Positions 41,871 to 53,631 of a stretch of 64,000 nucleotides of DNA are shown one piece after another. The stretch lies in the NCBI GenBank assembly GCA_963922205.1, contig CAWUHX010000124.1:434001-498000 (forward strand), in the 5' to 3' direction. Within the stretch, counting starts at the first letter, position 1. Every line of letters begins with the position of its first letter. The translations under genes were made by a program, and so were the position numbers. Source of the DNA: Romanomermis culicivorax. Lineage: Eukaryota; Nematoda; Enoplea; Mermithida; Mermithidae. The notes under the pieces are model-generated. The model did not search any database and was not told where the DNA came from. It saw only the letters and a list, made by a program, of their open reading frames with translations.

Positions 41871-44070
41871 GGAAAGGGGAGAGCCCGGGGATTATCCCCG
41901 GGCTGGGCCCTAGGTCAGGGATTTACTGTCAGTCAGTTTTGGCCAGTCTTCAGCTGTACAACCAGTGGTTGCATACATGCACCCGGTCAGGGATTCCAGA
42001 GTATAAAAAATGACCAAAATTGGTCCCTTAGTAATTTTTTTCCAGAAATCAGGTATATAGTAATTTTTTACTTCAAAATGAAATTTCATCGCCTTTTGTA
42101 TCAATAATTTAATTACTCTACAAACAAAGTTGTTTGCTGACAATCTGACATTAATAATAAACTGTGTTTTAAATTAACCTTTTTTTGTAATCTAATCTTT
42201 TCAAAGTGTTGCATTTTATTCCGCCAAATTTTCGGCCTATAGTAAACTTGCCAAATTTTTGGTCTATAGTAAACTTCTGCCAAGTTTTTTAGGGTGGTTT
42301 AAATCTATACCATGTCCATACCCAACAACATTTCTTTACTCCATTATTGACAAATCGATATTCACACTGAACATTATAAGTGCCAGTCACTAGAAATAAC
42401 TGAACATCATGTTGGTATCCTAAATAAACTGTTCTTTTATAAAATAAGAAAAAAATTTGCTACCCAACGATTTTGGGATTTATCCCCGCCCTGAAATTGG
42501 TGCCATGCACATGTATGCAGAGTATAGTTTTTTGGGAATAGAGGTATCCATATTCAAAACGGCGCTTTTTTCGCAGAAATTTCTAATTGCCGCTCGCTCA
42601 ATTGACCAGTTAAAAATAAGGTTTCAGTGGAACTGGAGAATATTTCATTTAATGAAGTGTTGAAAATTTCAACATCACCATTAAATAAAAATTGGGTTTC
42701 TGCGTTTTTGTGAAATAAATGGTTCTATTTGTTTTTAACCACTGTTTTTTCGCAAAATCGGTATTTTTGACGGAAAAAATCCGGAAGTGTAAAGAAAGTT
42801 TTGGGTCTTTCGTCAAATAGCCAAAAAAATTTATCGATTCTGAGCTGGAAAGATGCATATTGGTGCATTTTAGAAATTGAATACTTCAACGCTTTCCGAT
42901 GCATCGCGCCAGTAATAACTATAATAATCACTGATTGCTATCATCCAACTCAGGCCCGACCGTCAGCATGTCGCTTCACTTATTAGTTAACATGTAGTAG
43001 TTGTTGTCACCACCTTCCTAGAATGTCTCATCTCATTCTTTAGTCTATGATCTTTGATATTACGTTTTATGAAAATCGAGATTCTTTCGATTACTTTCAC
43101 AAAATCTTTTTGTGTTCGCCAAAAGTTGCGCAATTTCGTAAACCTAATTTTTTTACATTTAGCACATGATTTAATCAATTTGGAACAGTGACAGAAGCTC
43201 TTGCTGGTTAAAGAATCCAAATTCTTGGTTGCTAGTCTGATTTCTGAATTTCACTTGCACTCTTTCAATGTGAATTTTACATTTTGTCTATGGAAAATAA
43301 TTAAATTGACTGCAATATTAGACAGCTTATCCAGAAAATAAATGTCGAGAAGATTCGTTTTCCAGCATTCTTATAGAATCAGTAATCTTCGGCGCCTCGC
43401 GCCGAAATTTTCTCATCTTTTTTTCTGTTTCACCCAAACTTATTAAACATGGTTGACTTCAAACTCATTTGCTATGCTCTCATCTGGAAATCATTCTAGA
43501 CTGAAATTAAACCTTAAATAATGTGATAAGTCTTGAGAAGGTTCATTTTCCAGCGTTCTGACCCCGAAAGTTTTTCCGGCACGACGCGCTGGAAAGAAAG
43601 ATAAATCAAATGCAGTCCATAGTTCTTTACTCTGGCTAATCACAGAGATGTCATCAGTAGTATTTCTTGGCAATGCGGGATTTTTAGCTTCAGCTTTTCG
43701 TTGCTTTTTTATTATTATTGCTAGCGTTATCTGACCTAAAACTCAAAAATTTTGGTAATATTCCACGAATATTTTGTGGCCTAAAATTTTCATGTTTTTT
43801 GAAAAATCGGGGTTTTTGTATAGGCACTGCTGGCGCCGCGTTGCTGAATTATTGTGTTAAAGTTATTTATTTTTTTTGTGCCGTATTGTTTTTCTTCTTT
43901 TTTTCATAACATTTCTTTTAACATTTATAAGTTCAGAATAAACTATTATTAAACTATTAAATAGTGCCTTTGTGTTTCAAATTCGAATTGCTTTATACTT
44001 GATAACTAGTTCTTATTCCGTTTTCCGCTGCTGTTTTTTAAGTTGATACAGAACCTGTTTTCATTTTTAG
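41871..44070. other. repeat-rich, no gene seen
   Basis: Two near-adjacent copies of GCCAAATTTT.GG.CTATAGTAAACTT (42231 and 42258), GC palindromes near 43390 and 43575 set in similar AT-rich text, and a stretch like 38460-38550. RRM gene B has an acceptor at 44069-44070, so an upstream leader exon could lie here; I cannot place it. Confidence 0.4.
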
Positions 44071-44072
44071 AA

Positions 44073-47000
44073 ATGGATAGCTCCGCTGCTGATCAAAATT
44101 CGAAAACCGAGACTTTTTCGGACGAACCGAAAGTCTATCCGCTCATTCCAACTTGCGAAACTGTCCCGCCGGCCCCGATAACAAGCGATCACACCATCAC
44201 TGAAACTCGGGTCGCTGATGTACTCACTGGACAAAGTAATCAAGAAATTCGTCAAGTTGACGATAATACAGTCACCAATCCAGACAGCATCGTGGATCCT
44301 GCAAAAGTTGTTCACCTCAACAACGACGGTAATAGCGCCCGCGTCGAGCCGTTAAAGAACCGTAACAATCAACAACAGCAACAGTATAAAGATGGTAGAG
44401 AATACGACTTGAAAGCTTTAGCGTTGAAAGGTTTCAACAAACAGCACACCACTGAAGTGATCAAAGCATTGTTCGGGCCGCACGCTGATAACATATCAGG
44501 CGTAATGCGCTCGAAAGGTCATGGAGGCATGGCTTTTGTTGTAAGCTAATTACATTCACCGAGCTCAACTCAAGATATTTATGCTCCCTAAAGTTGTTTG
44601 AAACCTTCTTTTTAGACTGCAATCATCTTAAATGTTCCATTATCACTAGTAGAAATGAAATACCATCATCAATTGTTCTCATTTTACAGAAGTTTAGTAG
44701 CGAAGACCATTGCAAAGCGGCATTGGAAATGTTGGAAGCGAACGGTGATTTGATCGTCGAAAACGCCCCTCGACCTATAATATATTCTTACAAGTACATA
44801 CAAAAACCGAACCCTGCTCCTAACCAGCGTAAAAATCCGACGAACAACGCCAATAACAGCGCCAAATCTGATCCAAAACACAAAAACGTTGATTCAAAAG
44901 CTATCCGGAATGATAGCAACAAATCGAAACCAAAAATGACCAACACCAACAACAAATCGAATTATAAACCGGTCATTTCTAAAAGTGCGACTATGAGAGA
45001 GAAACGAAATCTAAAGCGATTGAATTCGAAACCCATTGGCAAGAATTCATTGCCGACGTTAATGACAAGTCCGTTCAGTCGTCGGTATGATAATTTGTTT
45101 TATTCGACCCACAACAATATTAAAAGGTCTGGATATCACTACCAAAGTTTGATGTCATCAATCTTATTTCATCTAACAATCTTGATATTTTAACTAGCTC
45201 ATAATGCTATATAGTTGATCGTTTCGGTGCTAAAATGTCACCCCGGAAAACTTCATCGTCGTTTTATTCTCTCGTGTAATTGACAGTCTTTTTCTTTGTT
45301 TATCAGATTTAAAGGAAGTCGAGTTTACGAAAATGTACCGAAATATGAACCGCCTTTTCTCGTGTCTCCGTTTTTAAATGATCGAAGAGACGATGGCTAT
45401 GGGTTTCACGACAGTTCTAGAGGAGGGTAATGTTCGCTGTCGGCCTTCCATAGTAGTTCATGCTTTCCACTGTCATTTCTTCTAATTTTTGTTTTGTCGA
45501 ATATAGCTATTTCTGAATTGGGTATGACCTTGTCCTTACAGTTACGGAAAGGAAAATTGTTCCACGTGAAGAGGACAAGTGTCAGATGTACCAAATTTGG
45601 CTCGTCTGAATGGCTTAAAAGCAACTTTGATATCAGAGTTGGAAACAGAGCATTTTTAGTGCTCAAATGCAAAACTCTTCGTCTTCGCCATGTCAGTGAG
45701 AGAAAGTATACAAATAAATATCCTACTAGTATCAGTTTGAGTGAGACACGAGCAGGAATTACTGTCCGTCTTTCTAGAATAAAGATCTAGACAATTTCAC
45801 AATTTCTATCGTTTTGCGGGGTTCATTTGGCAACTGAAAAAAACAGTCTCCAAGTTTTTTTGAATTTCTTCCCGTCTAGAATTCGGATCCACTTGAAAAA
45901 ATTACATATATACCAGCATTTTTTCAAAGTTGAATTTATCGCGGCTTCCTTATTAATTTCTATCGCTTGCGTATGTTTTCTCAGATACGGTTATCCCACT
46001 AACCAGTCGTACGACTACAATACCGGCGGATATACTGGCGCTATGCCAATGAATAGTTCCTTCAGAACGGAACCACCTGTTCCATCGTTGATGTCCCGCT
46101 ATGCGGGCGAAAGTTTCAACGGTTTCGATCATCGTCATCGTTTGTCGTATCGCGGCGACGATACTTTTAACGAACCACCACGCGAAAGATCTCGTTCGCC
46201 GGCCGATCGTAGAGATCGCGGCGGCGGGTTATCTCCTCTTCGGAACGATATTGGAAAAGTGAATAAGAAGTTTTTCACGATTTGTCGTAACATCGGGAAT
46301 CATAAGATTTCTGATTCATGCGTACATTGCAGACGCAGTAATTATCAGGTTCTTGAACTAGTGAGCAGTCGACACCTGTCGAAATTGTCTATCAGCGTGA
46401 ACTCGTGGCATTCCTCAATATGTGTATTGAGAGTGGCCGGGTTTTCTCTGAAGATAAACTCTCTGTGAGATTATGATGAGAAGTGAGAACATCTCCGAAA
46501 TTTACGCTAGGAAAATTGTTATTTTCCGATCTATACTCTTTCTAGATCAAATGATGATTATTTTAAAATGTCGAATTTCTCTATAGTCTATTTCCCAGCC
46601 TTCAATATTATCATGATGGCTCATTAAGTTGAATATTCGAAGCGATCATGATATTTTTACCGACTTCTTGATTTTAGACTGATCTTCTTCCTAGTAAAAC
46701 TCTGGCGCCCTTGGTTAAGTTGCTAAGAAATTTCAGTGGGCATCGTTGCTTTTCATGTTGCAAAGTCAAGTCAAAACTGGAACCATAATGGCTCTGAAAG
46801 TTGGACTTGACTTTTCTTTTATCGTTGTGGATAGAGAATTCTGATTCAGAGAAAAAACATTTTTATTGTTGTTTTCTCACGTCACTCTCGATTCTGCTGA
46901 TCGAGATAATTTAATAGCTTTAGCGCCAGACGGTTAGAACCAGGCGTTTACGCTTGTAAAGTTCAACCTACATCCCGTTTCCAATCGCATGGTATGCTAA

Positions 47001-50000
47001 CATTTAATATATGCATATTTCACTATATCCAACCGATAAATCCGTCTTTGGTAATTTTCTTGTTTTTCTGACTGGTCGGAACATCAACATTCAGTGAATT
47101 ATTTCAATGTTGATATCGTAGATATTCGATTGAGAATTTTTTCGTTTAAAAGCGATGTCACGACATTCGAAGGTCTAACGTTACCAGCTTTTGTAGTTTT
47201 TAATCGACAAGAACAATCAAAACCATAAAACACTAGCTTACTAATTGTTAAATTCTTTAAATTCACTCTGGTGTTGGCTCCCTTTTGATTCTGAATATAA
47301 AACATCGGTTTTCAGGGTTCATACCGACCGGGAAAAAGCTGGGAGTTTTAGCTGGACCGGGAAAAATTGTATTTTGACAAACGGCTGTTATGAAACTGTA
47401 TTTTTTACTCTGCCCAAAGTCTTTGTTCGTATAATTATATGTACCTACCAGGGTTTTTCCTGCACAGTGCGGACTCCTTTTTGGCGGCGCGAAAAAATTT
47501 GTGGGCATTTTTCGCACGGAACAGAAATTTTTTAGGCGCTTCTACTGTTAGCATAGGTGCAAAGAAACACTTTGGTACAATTTAATAGGTTGGAATTTCA
47601 TATTTTTCCTTCGCTTTTTCAATTAGTCTATTGAATACATTTTTGAAGCTTCTGTGTTCCAAAATTTTCTGATGCTATGCACCGGAAAACGGTTACCATT
47701 GATGGTTTTCATGATTTAAAGTTCCTCTTCCCGTTTACTAATCAGCATACATTTTGGGTTTTGATGAAAATTGAAATTTTTTATCGATTTTCATGAATTC
47801 TTTCTCTTGCTTGAAGTTTTATGGGAAATGATCAATTCGACTTAATATGTAAAGTTTCTATTTTATGTTTAAAGGCACCGTTCTTTCCTCAAATGAGTTT
47901 TTTTGTGGAAAAAAATTTTATGCATGGTTCTCATAGTGGAAAAAAATTTTAGAGTTCAGAATTAACAAGATGCATTTCGATGAACCTTAGAAGGTCTAAA
48001 TTCCGGCGCTGCGCGTCGGTCATGAGTATAAAGGTCATTGTTTTTATCAGACGCGGCCGTTAGCATATCTACTTTCACTTTACCGATTAACGTTCAAACA
48101 GTTTTACCAATTGTATTGTCTCATTTCTTTTTTATTCGTTAAGTGTTAATATTTTGCCGAAAATTGAGATTTTTCATCAATCTTCTCAATTTTTTCTCCC
48201 ACTTGCTTGGAATTTTTGAAAATTTTTAACGTGAACGTTTGCAAAAATTGAATAAATCATTGTGCTGTAGATTTAGAGCTTCTATTCAGCAATATCACAA
48301 GGATTAATTTCTCCGGAGTTTTAGAATATAAAAAAACAGAAAAAGATTTCGGCGCTCGACGCCGGAGAGGGGAATTAGGGTATATTACCCTAATTACATT
48401 TAAATGTTGCTAAGATTGATTTTCAGACTTTTAGTATGTAAAAATCCGAAAAATTTTATGGCACTGCGAGGCGGAATAAAAGATTGATAAAATTCGATAT
48501 CTCTAATCAGAATTACAGAAATGATAATATCAGATGAATTCATTAGAAATCTGTCGTTAATATGCTTTCAACAGTTGTAAAACACCAATGTGTCGTTTAT
48601 CAGCTCAATGCTACTAACCTGACTAGAATTTTCTCTATTTTTCCGCATTTTTGATGGTTACTGCCTCCGAGAACATAAGAATGTTTGGGTATGCTCTCAA
48701 AATGTAGAGAAAAGCATTCGTGGTCACATTTATAAATATCTGGCTCTAATCAGAAAAATGTCAACAGCTACCACTTCTTTTTCTCAACCATTCTGAAATA
48801 ATGTTGAATTGAGAAAAAGCGAGTAGGTTCGAAAATTTTCATGTTAATGTACATTTTTCGCTTATTTAGCGCATTGTTCAAATGATTTCAGCCTTGAACA
48901 TGGAATATTGTGTGCGGAAAAATGTCATTTCCGCACGGTGCGGATGAATCCATGCGAAAAAAACTCGTGGTTTTTTCCGCACGCCTTCATCCGCACCGTG
49001 CATGACCTAAAATATTTTTCGCACCCGAAAATATTTTCCGTTCGAAGTTGAAATTAATTTTAAAATGTGTAAAATGAGTGGAAATTGTAGATTGCCAGGA
49101 AGAGCTTGAAAATCATCTCGTTCACTAGCTCAAAAGACAGCAGTTGCTGCTGTCATTCCTGTGACTAGAGCTGAGGATTTATAGATTTCAATTGATTTTT
49201 CAATTGACTCAATCTCTAGATTCTGATATTCTAGAATGCTGGGAAATGAGTCTTTCCAAACGTTATCCATAGAATAAAAGCTTTACATTTTCAGTCGAAA
49301 ATCGCGTATTCATCGTTTCCCAATAACAAAATTTAGTGAGAGAAAGAATTCATGAAGACCAATAATAAATCTCAATTTTCAACAAAATCCGAACCGAATA
49401 TTGATGATTACTGATTGATGTAAATAAGATGAAGCACTTCCAATCTTAAAAACCATGCACGTTCAATTTTTCCGTTGCATAGCACCGGAGAATTTTTGAA
49501 CACAGGAGCTACTGAAATGTTGGAAAATTTTTTCTAGAGATAATTTGTAATACTCTCAGTTTAGATTTTCCCCAAAAAATGATGGTATGTAATAGGTGAA
49601 ATGTGGGGAAAATCAACAGAAGAGACATAGAGGATTCATGGAAACTATAAGTGATAACTGAGAAATGAAACTAAACTTCTTTATGGCTGTGCTTCAGCTT
49701 AGTTGTAGTTGATATAAATTATTGTCATTGCGGGAAGCGCCGGAAAAATTTGAGGTTTTGACCTTCTAAATTGCACCAAAATGCGCCTTTTCATCAGTGA
49801 CAGCAGTTGAAACGCCCAAAAAATGTCGGATTAGTGCGGAAAATGCCCAAAAGTTTTTCCGCGCAGCCCAAATAAGTCTGCGCTGCGCGGAAAAAACCTC
49901 GTACCTACTATGCTTTATATTATTTTTTGCATCTCAAATTTTTACTACATGGTTACGGTATACTGAAAAAACATGTCAAAACCGACCGGGAAAAAACTTT

Positions 50001-51387
50001 TTCATCTACCGGAAAAAGCCGGGAATTTTGTTTTTGGAAATCACTATGAACCCTGGGTTTTGAATCGTATAACATTTTTGGCTCGCACTTTCATAAATTG
50101 TTTCCCTAAAAGTTTCAAGCAATAATTCAATTTCGAATTCTGGGTATCGATTAGCTTATGTTCCTTTTCAGCCACGCTCAGGCAGCCTAATCGAATCTTA
50201 TTGTATGTTGATCGCCCAACGTTTGGAACGTATGAACGAACAACAGCAATCGTACGCTAGGATGAAAATAGAAGAAGCTCTATATGGAGCGGAATTTAAT
50301 GCGCCGGGCGCTTCGTCAAACAAAGCGAATAATGAAGAATTTAGGTCGATGAAGCCGGATGGAGGCGACCGTTACCGTTCAGAGCAGTTGCCCGGACAAA
50401 ATGAGCCGCCATCTGGCTCCTATTTCGGCGGATCGGCGGTAACTTTTCAAAACTTGTTTTCGTCATACCTGTAAGACCTCCAACCAGTTGGGGGAGGGTA
50501 GAAAAAAGTCGAAATTTTTCCCAAAAAGGCCAAAAAACCTACACTTTTTTGCAAATTTTTTTAATTTTTTCCAAACTGGTGGGTTGGATGAATTTGGGTA
50601 CATCGTTGGCCAAGTTGCCCCCCCCCCCCAAGTACAGGTATGGTTTTCGTAGAATTTAGTGTTGTTGAAATTCTGAATCATGATGAGATTCTTATGTTAT
50701 GGAACATTTCGACCACGTTTTTCCCGGTAGTAAATTTCGTGATCATGCTGCGATGATGTTAGAATCAAACCTCAAGAAGATTTTTAAGTGGTAAAAAGTT
50801 AAGAAAATGCAAATTTCGATTTGGAGTATTATCGTCGCGCCCACCTAGTTACATTTTTACTATTAATTCATTGGAAAGCGAATCTAAGAAAAAAAACAAA
50901 CACGATCTATTTTTACTACTGGAGAACATAGTATAAAAATTTTATTTGCTTATTGAGATGGTTTCAACAATAACCTCCGTATGCAGCCCCCCTGATTTTG
51001 TTCCGAAGGAAAAAATAGCGAAAAACTTTCTGAATTATCTACTTTTATTAAACATTTTTAAACTATCTGCCATAAAACTCATTTCTGTAATAGTAATCAC
51101 CAAAGTACTTTTGAACTACGATTGAAATATTTGAAGCTAATAGAATTTTACTTTAAAAGCGATTTGAAACATCGGGTCAATAGTATAACAAACTCGGTGC
51201 AAAATATTCTACTTTCAAGTTCAATATGAGGTTTTACTTGTCTGTCGCTCATTTTATGATGTATACTCGTATATAATCCAATGATTCACTTTAGATTGCA
51301 AACGTTAGTGGCAATCGAAGTCGATACCAAGATTCGATTTTCGGCGGGGCAGGAAATTTGCCGTCTGCCGCCGATTGGATGAATTGA
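44073..51387 (+). CDS. RRM protein with BESS-like motif (paralogue B), six exons
   Basis: Not assigned to a named gene; predicted RNA-binding or nuclear regulator. Exons: 44073-44540, 44690-45084, 45307-45426, 45985-46258, 50172-50438, 51295-51387 (TGA 51385-51387). All junctions GT-AG with matching phase; 538 residues. The ATG is only 2 nt after a TTTTTAG acceptor. Residues 1-108 are acidic and polar with a Gln run; about 111-197 form an RRM (LALKGFNKQHTTEVIKALFG, RNP1-like GGMAFV joined by a phase-0 intron to KFSSEDHCKAALEM). A basic Asn/Lys-rich linker follows, then Tyr/Gly and Arg/Ser/Asp-rich text (PRERSRSPADRRDRGGG). Residues about 424-460 hold the BESS-like motif (LIAQRLERMNEQQQSYAR, KIEEALYGAEF). 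The RNP1 intron position and the C-terminal motif match the gene at 9534-15388. A further small exon inside 46259-50171 cannot be excluded. Confidence 0.82.
46259..47313. other. first part of the 3.9-kb intron of RRM gene B
   Basis: AT-rich; no family resemblance. A tiny segment at 46333-46348 is bracketed by AG and GT but is too short to call an exon. Confidence 0.35.
47449..49900. mobile_element. inner hAT-like element, 2.45 kb, exact 8-bp TSD
   Basis: Ends CAGGGTTTTTCCTGCACAG and GCGCGGAAAAAACCTC; GTACCTAC is duplicated exactly (47441-47448, 49901-49908). Internal inverted block GCACGGTGCGGATGAA (48940) against TTCATCCGCACCGTGC (near 48983) may mark an old end. No transposase seen; includes repeat copy 47935-48745. 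Confidence 0.85.
47935..48745. repeat. dispersed ~750-bp repeat, copy 2
   Basis: Diverged copy of 21230-21930 in the same orientation. It additionally contains GC palindromes (CCGGCGCTGCGCGTCGG near 48003, TCGGCGCTCGACGCCGG near 48349). Confidence 0.65.
50464..50642. mobile_element. family 1 element next to a splice donor of RRM gene B
   Basis: Inverted relative to most copies: begins CATACCTGTAAGACC and ends AAGTACAGGTATG; exact 8-bp duplication GTTTTCGT (50456-50463, 50643-50650). The insertion site is 17 nt into the intron after exon 50172-50438. Confidence 0.93.
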
Positions 51388-52762
51388 AACCAATGTTTTT
51401 CCGCAAGTCGCTCATTTTTCAAACCTAATTGCATGTCTATTGCGCCGCTAAATGTTTTCTAAATGTTAAATTGTTTTCGACGTATGAATTATAAGGTTTT
51501 TTGGTTATACATGTACATTGTTTCTTCTCATTGCGGCAATTCTTGGCGGAAGTCTGTATCTATTTTTTGTCTTGTATGTCCATAAAAATTGCTTTGCAGA
51601 TTTGCCTTAGAATAGTGTATTGTAGGTTTTATCTCCACTGTACTGTGGGAAACTTCGGAACGCCTGCAGCAGGAGTGGCTTTCCTAAGGGTTTCTTAAGA
51701 CAGTACCATCGAAAAGTTGTTTGTTACAGTCGATTAGAAAAGCTTCATCGTGAACGAGTGGTAATCGTGCAAACTATACTCCATTTTATTTTGGCATGAG
51801 CGATGCACCGATTCCATAGTAGTATAAGAAAAACACTATAACTCTTGTAATTTGAAATGATGGACGGAGCTAAGACCAAAATAGTAGGTTCAATTTGATA
51901 CGCAATTGAAAACTTATTGTAAAAAATGGTTAAGATCTTTACTTTTTTCTTTCTGGTTTCACCACTATTCAGCGAAAAACACAATAGCGAGACTCAATAC
52001 AGTGATTTGAAACAGTGAAGTCTCAAAATGGCGAACTTTCGAAAAATTATCTTTAGAATGGGAAAATGGATATTGGGCGCGTAGGCGTTTTGGCGCATGG
52101 TCCATTTAGTCCTCCACTTCGACCTGGTGGATGCTAAATGTCACATCACGTCTTGGCACGAATCGTCAGATTTCTCATTGTTTTCACGACATTACTGTTT
52201 TTTATTCTGGTTTGTTCTTTACTAACATATCTACATGCATGTTTTTTGTTTCTTTTTTCCTTTATTGACTTATTCCCTTTTATACTCTTCTTATTTTGAG
52301 CCACTTTTTGTTTAATTTTTTCAGGTTGTATACTTTCTATTTTTACGTTTACCTACTTTATATCACCTGATTTTACTTTTTATTTCTTTATTATTTGTTG
52401 GCCTTTACTGCTCAATTATTTTATTCATTTCATCTTATTTGCTTATTTCATTATTTTTTTCAATTAAGCTCCATTCAAAACAACTTTGATCGGGAATCCT
52501 TACGATAATTTTGTTTTCGTTTTTTTTTCAAACGTTTCGCAAAAATATTTCTTTCACAGATGTTTTTTGTGATTTTGGAATGGTCCGTTCGTGCATACCT
52601 ACCGCAATTGCAGCACAGAAGCCATCTGAAACCTAGATGGCTAAATGAAAATAAAAATAGATCAACTAGCAGAAATGGTTTCAATATACATAATTTGCAT
52701 ATGCATTATAAAAATGATGTTTGCGTTTACTGTAACGCATAGAACTTTTTACTATTCGCTGT
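51388..52762. other. 3' flank of RRM gene B; pyrimidine-rich tract
   Basis: No gene seen. 52190-52470 is strongly T-rich (many TTT and CTT runs, few purines). The LTR retrotransposon is inserted at 52762/52763. Confidence 0.5.
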
Positions 52763-53375
52763 TGTTGGGGATGTGCTTACGGCAGTAGCAATCCCACATC
52801 TATGCAAAATTGGTGAATCGACAAAGTTACGATTCCACCAAAAAGGAAGAAAACATTATTATTATTCGTGTTTACCTTCGCAATTTTGGTGTGTTTCGGG
52901 CGAGTCGCGTCCGTTATAAATTGTATTGTACTGTTTCGCCTAGTAAAGGCAGACGCTGACAGCCCCACACCATATTTGCATAATATTATTATAATAATTA
53001 TTTATTATTTATACGATTATTATTACTCACGCATTGAGCGGTTGGAGGGAGTCGTCTTACATGGGAGCCAAGCCAAGGTGAAGCCCCAGTCCTTTTGGAT
53101 ATTATCGAAGTGAGTTCTGTGTATTTGTGTGAACCTTTAGGAGGCATCTGGGGAGACCCTGAGTGCCCTTCGATTGCAAGAGTTAGAGTTTCCAGTTACT
53201 TATTAGTGACTGAAGGTTGTGTTTATTTCTGCTTAAGGACTGTTGCACTGTGTTCAGTTGATTGCTAGTAGGAAGCTCCTTTGAGTGACCTACAGTAGTC
53301 GATTGAGTACAAGCCGATAGGACTTGAGTTATATTGCTGACATCTTCGGATCTAAGCAGAGAAGTAAACATAACA
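52763..53375 (+). repeat. 5' LTR, 613 bp
   Basis: Starts TGTTGGGGATG, ends AACATAACA (TG...CA). End point is set by the TG...CA rule and by the primer-like site two bases later. Contains TATAAA at 52915-52920 and an AT-rich hairpin-like stretch (ATAATATTATTATAATAATT near 52980). Confidence 0.88.
52915..52920 (+). promoter_or_regulatory. probable TATA box in 5' LTR
   Basis: TATAAA in CCGTTATAAATTG, within U3-like sequence. The same hexamer is kept in the 3' LTR at 63761-63766. Confidence 0.45.
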
Positions 53376-53377
53376 AG

Positions 53378-53392
53378 TGGTGGCTTCTGACA
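53378..53392 (+). other. candidate primer binding site
   Basis: TGGTGGCTTCTGACA begins 2 nt after the LTR end; TGG is the complement of a tRNA CCA tail. The matching tRNA would end GAAGCCACCA; I do not assign its identity. Confidence 0.55.
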
Positions 53393-53468
53393 CTTGCAAT
53401 ACGGAAGAGCGCAGAGTCACTCGAGGTGTCACAAAACCTAAAGGTTTTTACAAAGACTTAGGGCTCAA

Positions 53469-53631
53469 AATGTCCAAAAATGCTGAGGATTTAGCCTCTG
53501 GTACGACTTTACCGAGGACTCCGCCTGGTGTAAGGCATGATGAGTCGGATAAATCTTTCCCACTGCCCGTGTACATGCACATGGTTACATACAATTCAAA
53601 ATGCATTGTGAATTCGGAGTTTTCTTGGTGA
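53469..53631 (+). pseudogene. possible gag N-terminal scrap, out of frame with pol
   Basis: The first ATG after the LTR opens a short frame (MSKNAEDLASGTTLPRTPPG) that ends at 53629-53631. It overlaps the pol frame but in a different phase. Position and start fit the beginning of gag, with the rest lost; too short for family recognition. Confidence 0.35.

Larger units (their letters stand above)
47314..50054. mobile_element. outer transposon in intron of RRM gene B (TIR AGGGTTCATA)
   Basis: Ends CAGGGTTCATAC and CTATGAACCCTG are inverted repeats. Flanks CGGTTTTC (47306-47313) and GGGTTTTG (50055-50062) match at 6 of 8. ACCGGGAAAAA motifs lie just inside both ends. A second transposon fills most of it. 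Confidence 0.65.

Noticed and set aside
47314..50054. Exons of RRM gene B inside the long intron
   Set aside because: The span is filled by two nested transposons defined by their ends; the exon phases join cleanly without it.
53377..53468. Open frame starting at GTG directly after the LTR
   Set aside because: GTG is not a normal start in animals, and the bases serve as primer site; the first ATG is at 53469.
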